From contig OX345636.1 in NCBI GenBank assembly GCA_947044365.1, positions 46,129,037 through 46,193,036 on the forward strand: a stretch of 64,000 bases of DNA, read 5' to 3'. The stretch is from Petrosia ficiformis (taxonomy: Eukaryota > Porifera > Demospongiae > Haplosclerida > Petrosiidae). A program made the translations under genes and the position numbers. Numbering within the stretch: the first letter of the stretch is position 1; each line of letters opens with the position of its first letter. The notes under the pieces are model-generated. The model was not told the DNA's origin and made no database searches. It worked only from the letters and a program-made list of their open reading frames with translations. Positions 20,990-33,700 of the stretch are shown here, piece after piece.

Positions 20990-22520
20990 CTGCATAAAAC
21001 ATGTGTATGTATTAATGATTAAAATAATGTAGGTATGTATTAGTCATACATTAAAGGATTTCGGGTTATATCTAATTGTTTGAAGCTATATGTAGTATAT
21101 TCATATCTAAAAGTAGTACATTCTGTAGTGGATAATTAATGGCTTTTAATTTTTCAACTATTTGCCTTCAGTATTATATTGCTTGAGTGTGATGTGATAC
21201 TAAAACTTCCCACTTCTTCTCAAAAATAAAATCCAGATAGACCTGGTTGTGATGCAGTGCTTTAAACTGATTTTATATCCCGTTGCTATGTGGTTGCTAA
21301 GATTATAACGATTGAATAAACTTGCGCTAATGCACTGTGGTCAGTGCAATATCTGTTAGTTATTGCACTGTGGTTTGATAATGAAAAAAGATCAAAGTTG
21401 GTGACGCAAATGGTAACTATAACTACCACCATGATTCCTAGCAACGTGACATAAAACAGTTATAACACGTCCACTCGTGCTATAGTTTATTTATAAGCAC
21501 TTCGCCCTTGGGCAGTCGTGCTTATAAATAAACTATAGCACTCGTGGGCGTGTTATTACTAATACTAGTAGAATTACAGCTAGTATCCTGAGGGGGAAGC
21601 CTGAGGAATCCAGTTATACTGCTAAATCAGTGTGTAGCATATTTAAACTGTATTCATAGCTACTTGAAACATTCACAGTTGAATAAATGCCATCTGTGTG
21701 TGAAATAAGGGATGCGCTTAATTGGTATTGTTGATTATCAATGTTATGTTTTGTAGTATCATGATTAATTGAATAATTAGTGAAACTTGCAAATGAAGTG
21801 CAGTTTACTAGTTTAATTGCAGTAAATGATTATGATTCATTGTCTGATATATATATATATATATATATATAATTATATATATATATATATAATTATATAT
21901 ATATACTCAATTTAAGATTTGTAATCAGCTAAAAAACACAACAGATGCAATTTCAGTTATTATTAGTTATTTCTTCATTCTACTACCAATTCATCTTTTA
22001 GATTTTTTTTGAACATTAATGGTTAATGAACTACATGAAAAATTACAGTACATATCCACCAATGCTTTCAACTGTTTAATCGATTTAATTGCACACCCTA
22101 GCATGAAATTTCTCTGGTTTTCTTCAAAAAATGTTGGTCAGGTCTGGTTTCCTTAATATTCATAGCTACAGATCCCATGGTTTAATATAGACACAGTTGC
22201 ATTAGTAAACAATTGTATTGCATGCATATATGTAATTATTTTAATGACTAACTGATACAAACTTTCTCTGTATACTCCTTCCAGAATAAAATACCTTAAC
22301 TAAATAAGGATTCAATGATTACTATAAGAGAAAAAAGTAACTTACCAAAGTGATAAATTGTCATACTTATGGGAGCAATTCTTGTTACTCTGCAGTGAAT
22401 AATAAAAGATTTAGATATTATCACTGTACACAACCTTTAATCTCGAATTCAAATTCCATTTAACTCATTTGTCTTCAATTTATTAGAACTAACAAAGAAA
22501 AGCAAATTATATCTACGTAC
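20990..22520. other. AGAT copy 2 intron/upstream region
   Basis: No coding signal beyond tentative presequence exons. Contains a 38-bp-arm palindrome (21463-21555) and TA tracts (about 21848-21904). Confidence 0.5.
21463..21555. repeat. Palindrome, 38-bp arms
   Basis: Arms 21463-21500 and 21518-21555 are inverse copies with one or two mismatches (TAACACGTCCACTCGTGC versus the inverse of GCACTCGTGGGCGTGTTA); 17-base loop. Confidence 0.8.
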
Positions 22521-23596
22521 CTGAAATGTTTTTCTAATTGTTACTACTGGCCTTGTCCAATTATGCTTTACTCAGCCTACTATATGCTATTCCCAGATGC
22601 TCAAAATGTTCCTCATTATAATGTATAGGATATAGCTCTGGTTGGAGGCAGTTATGGGCATATAACACCACGAGATAATTGGTCGAGGGCGTAGCCTGAG
22701 ATTAAGTATCTCAATGGTGTTATATGCCCACAACTGCCTCTAAACAGGGCTATATGTATTTTATACCATGGTAACACACAAGTATGCACATTTGACATCA
22801 CTGTTGGCAAGCATAGTACTATACCAATTAGTGTTTACTGTAAAAATACATGTTTAGTGGCTAGACACTAAATCTCCCTGTCTGGAGGCATGTTATGGGC
22901 ATATATTTCCCCCGTGGTACATCAAAGGTTACCACAGCGATCACCCACGCACCATGGTATAATAAAAACTACACATGCATATAGCTAGCTATAATAATAG
23001 CTCAAAATAATGATTCTACATGTTAAAAGTTTTCAACTTCCGGATATTCTCCGCCCTCCTACATCCATCTCTGCAGCTGCTAAGTAAACACATACAGTTC
23101 ATTGGCTACATTTGTACCTCCTGTCCACTCCAAAATATATGGATACATTCCTGTTTATTAGTTTAGACCTTTATTATAGTCGTTTGTTAAATGAGTTAAT
23201 GTACACGTAACACTGAAAATACTTTTAGAGTAAATTATGTAATCAATGTTGTAATTATACTGGCATGAATAGTATTAAAATTAATTTATCTATTATGCCA
23301 TCATAATTCTGGATGCTAATTTGTTCCTATCATGCTTGGACAGGCCTCATAGTTTTGATTATCACAAGTCGTCTGTTCAATTGATCATGATATATATATA
23401 CATAGAAGAAACAACCAACTAGCATTTCTACTCACTCAGATATACATTGCTGTGTCTATTTGTCTGATAGCTTGATATAAACTTCAACCTGTCAAACAAT
23501 ATTAGTTATGAGCTGGTACCATGCATGTTCTATATCCTAGGTCTAGTTTATCATTTAAAATGGAACACTAACTCACCAAACAAATCCTTTGTTCAT
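22521..23596 (-). CDS. GATM: Tentative 5' presequence exons of AGAT copy 2
   Basis: Exon 2 candidate 22521-22543 (or to 22551) ends CAG|GTACGT in phase 0 and encodes VTIRKTFQ, comparable with VTICQKGLQR and [10 protein letters not shown] in the two other gene heads. Exon 1 candidate 23577-23596 is ATG plus MNKGFVW with a GTGAGT donor; with the 22551 acceptor the phases give MNKGFVWPVVTIRKTFQ, a basic leader. The acceptor lacks a good pyrimidine tract, and exon 1 has no sequence match to the other copies, so this is a proposal only. Confidence 0.38.
22630..22756. repeat. Palindrome around a divergent centre
   Basis: GAGGCAG(T)TATGGGCATATAACACCA on the left faces its inverse on the right (about 22715-22740). 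A related half occurs at about 22882-22975, ending in ACCATGGTATAA. Confidence 0.6.
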
Positions 23597-24734
23597 CCTA
23601 ACTATTATAATGGCTATATATTATTATTATATAAATTACGTTTATATTATATGTATTGACTGATTACAAGTGACAAAAGGATTGTACAAGAGGTTTAAAC
23701 CTAACTTAATCACACGGCAATGAATGGTTCAAATAGATATCATGTTTAAAGTGTTAAACTCTGAAACATAGTTCAGTGTTATAATGGATCTCAAAAAGAA
23801 GAGAAGTAATCCAATACGCTCATAATATTTTATCCGCTCCCCCTATCAGTTTGCCTAGTGCCATGTTAGCTATCAGTTAAAACCATCAAATCAAATCAGA
23901 GGAAGTCATCCTTTGTGCATATAAGATTCTTTCTCTTTATATAATGAATTTGATAGCAACATTATTATATATACCTGATCTTTCACTTCTCAATTCAGAA
24001 TTGACTTGATTGCCACTGCCTTATTTGGAGACTTAGCCCGAGAAGAGATTGAAGAGCTTGTATTATAACAGCTGTTTCAAAGACTGAACAGCTGTAATTA
24101 ATTTTACAATTTAAACTTGCCTTATTTGGAGTTGGTCCTCAGTTGGACTCTAAGAAGAGACTGAAGAGATTATATATACAATACTTGAAGAGCTGTTTGA
24201 AAGACTGAACAGGTGAAACCATTATATATATATATATATATATATAGTTAATTTTTAAACAAGTATATATATATCATGTCATATATATATATATATATAC
24301 TAAATTTCAAGCAAAACAATAGCCTGAGTAATTTTATATTGCATGGCATTAAGTTTGCTCAGTCACACAACTGTGACTGCAATAATTATGAAACATGCAC
24401 ATAATAATATTATAGACCGACCATTCAGTCATAAAAGTATTCTTACATTTATGGTTAAGTGAAGGAAACACTCTACATTAGATGATTATGAGATTAGGAG
24501 ACTCACTGAGCTATATTCTATATAATTATTATGTAACTCATGCTGTATTGTTTCGGTTGTTGACCCTTCTCATTCAGGAGGGTTACTGTAATAGCAACAA
24601 AATCAATAATTAATAAACCAGCAGTCAAATGAAAGGTCTATGTGTGTGAAATTTTAATTAAAGGTGTAATACAAAATTCAGAAATGTTTTTTCAGCAATA
24701 GTTAGAATTATTAAATATGTTTTTAGCAATTTTT
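23597..24734. other. Spacer between AGAT copies 2 and 3
   Basis: TA tracts at about 24222-24246 and 24280-24299 and two similar GACTTAGCCCGAGAAGAG-type blocks near 24030 and 24140. No gene seen. Confidence 0.5.
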
Positions 24735-27700
24735 TTAGAAATAGCTTTGTAGAGTTCCTTTTCGTCTTAGGTCACTAGTCCAGCAATGAAAACTTCCTCC
24801 CAAAGAATAGGCATGTCGAAATGGAAGCTGCAAGGAATGATTCACAATACAATTATTATAACATACGAAATTACACAAACATAGTATAATTTATATTCTT
24901 GATTATGTCATCACATAATAAATTCAAAGCACAAAAGCAATAATAGTTGATTGAAACCTAGTGAAGCAATATACATGATTATAATTTGTGATAGGCTAGC
25001 AGATCAGAAATTGAATATAATATAGAAAACAAGATAGCCATGCGTACCTTGATACATTCAATACCAAGTTTCTCGAATACTTTGTGTGTTGGTATCTCTT
25101 CTTTCTCTACTAACACTCTCTTCTCATCTAACATCAATATATTCATTGACAACCATTTTGATGACATCCATAGCGGCCATGAATCAGGAGTTGTAGGTTG
25201 GCCTGATTCAACTATCTTCCAACCTATATATCAAAAAATATATAATTAGATTTACTGAGTGGAATTTCACATTTTCTAAAAAAGGGAATGTGACATTTCA
25301 GGTACCTAAAATGCAACTGGCATTATAAATATATAATTTTATTTCTAAAAATGTCCATGAAATGTCATATTCCAGCCATTATAAAGTATTTCCTTAGACA
25401 TAAATAGGAAATTCCACTTTTTATGCCGTGACAGTTTGCAATCAGAATTTCTTGCAAAATGACACCACAAAATCCCTATAACGTCTAAATGTGGCAAATT
25501 GCAACAATAAATTCTTTATTTCTACTTTAAAAGTGTAAGACAATAGCTAAGACAATAGCTAAAGCACTATTGCACACACGCCATGCATCCCCAACTCCAA
25601 TACTGTTTAAAAAGTAAATGATAAATACCTGCATGCTCTGGGTGCCTCTTGTTACTTGTATATAGCATATACGTAAGAACAAAATCATGACTAGTGGGAC
25701 TTTTATTATACATCAATGTACTATTCAAAGTTGTTATCTTACCAGCTTTGATTAGCATATCAGCCTGTTTACAAGGCCTCTCAGGATTTGAAAGTGCCAA
25801 GCCTGGACCAATCAGACAAAAGGTACCATCAATATGCATTGGGTTTTGATCAACAAATTGTAGTTCATGTACATTATATTTGTCTCCAAGATGACGTCTG
25901 ATCCATTCAATTCCCATATAGTTGGTGACCTACAAGAACAACAAGATGTGGTAATGGAATGTAATTAACTTTTCCTGCAATAGTAATAGTCATTTATAGC
26001 CTCATTGGTACCCACCAAGAAACTTTAGACTACTTTATAATCTGAGATTGAATATGGTGCAATTGGAGATTCAGAATGGTTCACAAAAATAATTAATTAA
26101 TTATACTACACAGTACACACGCACGAGAGTTTTTGATAGGTTTTGAAGCATGGACCAAATTGGCTCAAAAATATTGAGCCATTTATCAAAGAGTTAATGC
26201 TGTTAGTGACAATAAAGTCATAATTAACTGCGCCATTGGCCCAAAGAGAGAACTGTGCAGTGCCAAATAAGAAGCTCTTTGGGCCAATGTTGTGCCATAT
26301 GAGCTTATCAAAAACTCTGACATGCACACAAAAGCCTTGTCTGCATTTCCATAGCACTTTTTAATGAATTTTAAAGGTCATTCACATTCACCTTGTCCTC
26401 AGAAAAATGTTCATAACTATAGTTTGGAACGATCAACAATCTTTTTACTTGCACCATTTTCATATAATTATCCTCATTATTATGCATGTAAAATTTCAAT
26501 CCATTGCTTCGTTACTGAGTTACAGTATAATCATGTATTAACCTGATGACATTAAACTATACACTGCAGTACATATAAAGTCATCACATCCTAATTTTGA
26601 GGACATCGTGAATGTGAACAGACTTTAGTTACAATTGAGTAGTATGTCTATTTGTACTGTTTTAGTTAACTATAACTATAAATAAAACTTCCAAGTTTTA
26701 GTAAGGCATTGTGACTTTTTAGTTCTCTAAACTATAATTAAATTACAAGTCCCAACTAGCTATAACTAACTAAAATGAATAAAAATGGGTGCAGTGATTG
26801 TTTATATTTGACCCGGGGTATAATAATTACGTTGCCATGAAAACATTTGATCTTTCAAATTAAAACCAAAAGTTTCTCAGAAACTGGGTTGAATCTGAAG
26901 TTGATATCACTGTTAATTATCATCCTTACTGATGTATTTACAATAGATATTAAAAGTCAATCACTGGAGCACCCTATGTTGATCTGATTGTCCATCTAAA
27001 GGGGTTTCCCGAGCCCCAGGAAGATTTTGATTTTTGACTCTTAATAAAAAAGCCAAAATGATGCAATCTAGGAATAAATTTACACTTTGGTGCATTGACA
27101 AGCTTTTAAGAAGATATATATATTGAGAAAAATGTCACTATGATTGCTTTGTGGTGTCCAGCATTCATTAATCATTGCTCATTTTCTCATGCCTGAAACA
27201 CAACAGCCTACTATAGAGCCTACAAGCATTTAGGCTTAGCCTTCTTCCTGCTGGTACTGGTATGTAGCTCGAACGTGTATTCTTTTACATGCCACACCCA
27301 TTAATTGACCGAACCCCCCGGAATGACGCAGTGAGTATGCAAAATTTTATAAAGCCAGTGGTAAAGTTTATATGCTTACTGTAGTGAAAATACATGTAAT
27401 AATATAACTTTTAGCTAGGTGAGTTCTAGAACTGGGTTCTGGGTTGTTGTAGCTTACATGTACGTAGAAACTAATAGCTTGCTATTTTACCTAAAATATA
27501 TTCCTAAAATTTTACAAGATCCTTTGAAAGGTAAGGAGAGTAGATATCAAAATAATAACTATAATAGGCTGCTGTGTTTCAGGTTAGCCATGACTATTAA
27601 ATGCTGGACATCACAAACCAATCATAGGGATACTACAGGTTAGCCATGACTATTAAATGCTGGACACACAAACCAATCATAGGGCTACAGGTTAGCCATG

Positions 27701-30700
27701 ACTATTAAATGCTGAACATCACAAACCAGTCATAGGGATACTACAGGTTAGCCAGCATGACTATTAAATGCTGGACATCACAAACCAATCATAGGGATAC
27801 TACAGATTAGCCAGCATGACTATTAAATGCTGGACATCACAAACCAATCATAGGGATACTACAGGTTAGCTATGACTATTAAATGCTGGACATCACAAAC
27901 CAATCATAGGGATACTACAGATTAGCCATGACTATTAAATGCTGGACATCACAAACCAATCATTGGGATACTATAACCAAAAGTATTCATTATTGAGAAA
28001 ATGAGGAGAGACATATGTCCAGAAAAAATCTGGACCAGCTTGGTTTCATTGAACTCATGGCTGATTGCTAGTCAGATGCTCTATTTTCTCATCATAACTT
28101 ACTTAGTCATTATTATCATACTAAAACAACATTACTGCCCATGTAGTACACAGATGCATTCAAAATTACGAAATGATAATCAACTTAACATGATTTGAAT
28201 ATAGTAAGGCTGGGTGACAGCGTGACTATTGTTATCATCAATGTTACTATCATGACAGTGATAGGTAAAAACTACTATCGTGATAGTGGACATGTGGTTA
28301 CAGGCTTGTGCATTTGATATTGTCTCGCTTCAACATACCCACAACAATGTGAAAAAACATGTGAAGATGGTGAGGAATACCTCTTGTGAGATCGATCTTG
28401 ACAAAGTGCTACAAGTTTTTCTTTTGGAGGGCTCTGAGAGTGGTGTATGCGAGTACTTGCTACAAACAGAAAATACTCAGAATCTATATCCAAATTCTAG
28501 TTTCAGTATCGTGATATTATTCACTGTCATTCAAGTATATTCTATTAAATATTGTGATAGTTAAAATTCGACTATCGCCCAGCTCTAGAATATAGGTACT
28601 GATTAGGTGATTGTCTAAATTAAATAATTACTGTCTTTAAGAAATACATGTATGTGCTACAATGATTGCAAACCTATACCTGCAACAATGTACAACGAGC
28701 TACCAATGTTTTCCCAAATATTTGCGAACACACACACACACACACACAGACAGACACACAATATGATTACTATACCCTTGTGCTTACGCTTTGTGGCGAG
28801 TTAAAAAATGTCAAAACAATGTAAAAACTAACTCTGTGTCTATGTAACAATGAGAGATAGAGTTTCACACACATGATGATATTGATCTGATGTACATGTA
28901 ACAACATCAAAGCACTACAACATTATGGTGTCGTGATAATCATGTCCTATTTTTATAAAAGGTTGGGTTAATATATTTAATATTTCGACTACAATTGCAC
29001 AAGCGATGTTTAGAAGTAATATTAAGTGTTACTACTGCTATTAATTTTTTAACACTTCCAAATTTGGTTAAAAGTTTGCTTGCCATTTTGTATGAATAAG
29101 CAGTCTGGTACACTGGAAGAGCTATCATCAAGATACAAAATTTCCTTTTCAAAATGATTGGATAATGAGTGTTTAAATATCAGTTATACATTACAGTTAT
29201 TTGCATCCTGAGGGCGAACCCAAGGAACCAAATAGCTGTAACAGTGTATACTGTATATGTATAACATGAGTAACATAATTAATTATATTTATAGTTGAAT
29301 AACTGCCTTGTCATCTATGTGTGAAATGTCTCTGGTTTCCTTAAAACATATTCTTAGTTACCAGAGATCAGTGGTGGCTTAGGGGAGGGCGGAGCCAGCA
29401 CACACCCGCATAGTAATGACTGTTTTATGCAAAAAAAACAAGCATCAACCTTAGAATTACTTCCAGCTTTAGCAAGATACTTAGTATCAAGTAGTATTTG
29501 AATACATAGTATATGTATATAGTTAAGGAGCTGTTATATCTTCTAGATTGCACCATATTCCCATTTTAGGGGTCCAAAATCAAACGTTTTCTGAGGGAAA
29601 TCATACCACCAGCCCTCCCAAACTCAAACCCTGAATCCACCCCTGGACATTGTATTGGATCTCTAAACATCAATAATACATGTAGTATGTTTGTGGAAAA
29701 ATGTAGCTTTCTTTGATAATCAATGATCTTACTTGACTTCGTTGAACAAAGATATCCTTTCCAGCACGCATGAAGTCAGCTGCATCAAAACATGGCTCAA
29801 ACTCTGTTGTTACATATTTACCTTGAGCAGCAAGCTTCAATCTATCTTCTATGTTACTGATAGGATAATCCTGGTCATACAATTCATTGCTCATTTGCGG
29901 TTTAGGAGCTGTGGTCCACTTAGCTCCACGTCGAAAACAATCTTTGACAATTGACCTGAAACAACGATATTCAAAAAAACGAGACCTCCAAGCCATGGGT
30001 GTCTCAATAATTTCATCTCCTATTACTAGTAGACTGTCACGAGGCATAGCAGCATAAAGACCAGTAGAAGTGAAGTCAGGAGTTGAATATTCTCTCCCAA
30101 AGTCAACTGGGTCCGGTCGATGAACAATCACTCCCTCGTGCTGGAAGACGTTTCTCAATTCCTCAACTTCTTCTGCAGCTTTCTTCAAGTGATCTGCAGG
30201 GAACGGTTGCCCACCATTTTTTAGATAAAAATCCCACCATTTATCATTAGTGGTTGCTTTAACTTCTATAGTGAGAGAAGGGAAATGTGCACCATCTGTT
30301 ATTCCTAGAATGACTTCTTCCAATGGATCCCACTCATTGTGTGAATTGACTGGAGGCTGATTAGTACTTGTAGTGGTTCTATGAGAGCTGAAACATCTTG
30401 GTATTCCCTATTGTAATTACAATTAATAATTTATACATTATGTATTATACATACATGTATGTCAATAAAATGTCACCATACAGTAACAGTAATTACCTTA
30501 GTTCTACTATCAGTATACGCAGTAATTACTGTCTCACTACTCTGGTGTACAATTGACAAGTATACCAATTAATTACTGTCAAAACTACTGTTGCACTACT
30601 GTGTGTGATAATGAAACTACTGAGTAATTACTGTACTGTATAATGACTTTTTATTCTTGACATATACTGTATCAGGAGCTTACAAGTGGCAAATGCATTG

Positions 30701-33700
30701 AGGAGTGTCCACCACTGTATAGACTCTGGCTGTTCACAAAACTTACCATAATTATTATGAAGTTTACGTGGCATACATGTAATCTATACTCTACTATATA
30801 CGTATACATTAAACCAATTAGAGAGACTGATGACTCTGGAAGTATTACAGTTGGACACTCCTTCATAGCTTCACTATTCATAAACTGTTGTACATACTGA
30901 GAGCTGTTGATTACTAACTCACAAAACATTTTAAAAGGCAACATGACTAAATACAATGTATGTGATATGCAGGAATGAGAGATTTAGAAACAAAGGAACA
31001 CTGAAAAAGTCAGGAATCTGGGTTTGAAGCTAGCTTTAGGATTAGTACAATGCTACACTCCTCTGGCATCAAGGAGTCTGGTGGCTCAGATGGCAAGCGC
31101 ATCTGACTATATAATCAGAAGGTCCTGGGTTCGATCCCCAGTCGGATTCGTGACTTTTTTTAGTTTCATGCTTGTATATCACAATAACGCTTTGCAGTCA
31201 ACATTGGATTGCCTAAATATGTTTTAGCAGCTAAGAAATAATTACTCTGTTAACAATAAGGTGCTCCACTGAGTGGTTGTTTATATTTGATATGAGTGTA
31301 ACACAGAAAATGTAGAGATACACATGACTTTTGATATTTATTTTAAATTTATCAGTAAGGACAACAATTAACACTTCAAACTCAACCCAGTTCCCAAGAA
31401 ACTTTGTGTTTTAAATTGAAAAATCAAATGTTTCCATGGCAACCTAATTATACTCCTAGGGGTATCAAATATAAACCACCACTGGAGCGGCCCATTTTTA
31501 ACAGTGTATAAAGTTCCTGTATCTAAGCAATTATTAGCCAATTAACACAACATTTGTGTAATATGATTCAAGTTTACATATTTTTTTAAAATTTAATAAA
31601 TCTTTTATTTTTTCACACTGAACAACAATCACTAATCTAGAAACAAAATTATTCATATCCTATCAATAAAAATGAATGTGTAATACAAAATATTAGTGAT
31701 GTGCAAAACACATCGATATAATTATCGAAATATCAATATTTTCATTTAATATTGTGATATATTATTGGCTTTTGGGTATATCGATACACTGGAATGCAAA
31801 CCTGGTTTTTATAATTTTATACCCAAAAGCAATAATTATAACATGCTAGTGTGCATAACTTTGATTGATTTATTTTACGATTTCTTCACAAATACAACCA
31901 AAACCAAATAAGAGCATTTCAATTATTATTTTAAATATCGTGATACTGTATCATATAATGATATTTTTGGTAACGATATCCTAGTTGTATTGCATATACC
32001 TACATAATATGTATATGTACATGTATGTATGTAACTATGTATATTCATGTACGTACATTGCATGTTATGACAGTAATGATTTATTTTAATTATAGTAATA
32101 AAAATGTGCTAATTTTTTATTAGGACAACCCTAAGCGAGCCCCACACTTGGGAGTTGGTTGAGAATTTTCTCAGTATGTAAGCATTGTACGTGATTCCAT
32201 AAGTTCTATTAAACCGCATTGACTGTTCAATGAATTTCACACAATGTTTGTACGGCTGCGGCATGTATTCCGTAAATAAAGAGCTAGGAGAGAGAAGAGA
32301 GACTCAATGGATTGGACTGATAATCTGGTCTACATATTTTATGAGTTGTAAATCATAATCAGAATTACTTAAGAAATTCTCTTTTAATGATTAAAATTAG
32401 AACAAGCACCATCGGGATGGGACCCTCACCTATGTGGCAAAGTAATACAAAGCACTATAATTTTTTTCAAAGTTTGTTTATGAAACAAACCATACTTTTG
32501 TTATATCGAATACACATATAAATTTGAAAAACATTTATGGGCATTAAAACTGTTATAACTTTATATCCTAAAAGACAAAATAAGTATATCAATGAAAGAA
32601 ATGTATATATATCTTACATCTTATTCTCTGTTTTCCTTCAAGAAACAATGAAGAAGTTCTCAAGTCTACCTCTAAAGTCTTCAACGTATTGAATCACCTC
32701 TATCACGTGTTTAGTACATAATGCTTTGCAAGCATGCACGTACGTGCACATACCTGTAGGTGGAGCTAGGTACCTCTCCATCTTGCATCAATGGTGGTGT
32801 AGTAGCAACCATTACCTCGATTGTTTTTGGTTTGAAGTGTTTCTTGGCTAGCGACAGCCATGAAACAGGATCACTTGTGTTTTGTGTGTCCATATTTACT
32901 CTCGTTATTAAAGTTGTGAAACGGTAACTGTGAGTTAAAAAAAATTGTCATAACTTTAGAACCAAAAGGTTTTAGAAGAATTCCCATGTTACTTTTTTTT
33001 CCTTGTATAATTTGAAGTCTACCAGTACTCCGTTTGAAATGTCAATGTTTTTATTTTTCCAGAAAAAATGCTAACAGACAGACAGACACACAGACAAAAC
33101 GATTACCATACCCTTCCGCCTACGCTACATAGCGAGGGTAATTACTTGAATATCATTAACATTATAATTAAAATTAGTAATTTAATTAGTTATTCCTTTC
33201 CTAATTGTTTTCTGCCATACTTTGGTTGAGTTGAGCCAGCTGCTGTTGATATCATGAGAGTGACTAAAAGTGCATATAACAAAACCCAATGAGGTGTAAA
33301 TCTTTTTTACGGTATGCTTAATGAAAAGGTATCACTATCACATTCACAATTATTATTTGAAGTTTTTTTTTTTAATTCAACCAATCTAATTACTTAAATT
33401 AGAAAATGTTTGGTTGATTGAAATTTGGTTAGAATTAAACCTGAAAAATTAAAATTAGAATTAGCTTAAATCAGCTAATGAATGGTAATCATAAATGATT
33501 AAAATTAGAATTACAACAACCATGATTGTATATAATAATTACATAATTATGTATGTAACCTATATATGTATGCATGTTACAAGGGGAGGAATTAGACAGA
33601 TCCAACCTCCCATATCATAGCTGAATAGCTTAATGAGACTGACACATGACTCAATTACTAACTTATTAACAGATAATGAATGATTGCTTTCCCACGGGTT

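Noticed and set aside
22332..22363. MTIYHF exon with GTAAGT donor as exon 1 of AGAT copy 2
   Set aside because: It lies downstream (leftward) of the better exon 2 candidate at 22521-22543 and shows no similarity to the other leader exons.
27582..27975. Possible CRISPR array
   Set aside because: Direct 56-bp repeats without unique spacers in a eukaryotic intron. The same applies to the 42-bp and 120/133-bp arrays.
28280..28564. 94-codon frame inside the hAT MITE
   Set aside because: No transposase motif; the frame is bounded by the element ends and looks fortuitous.
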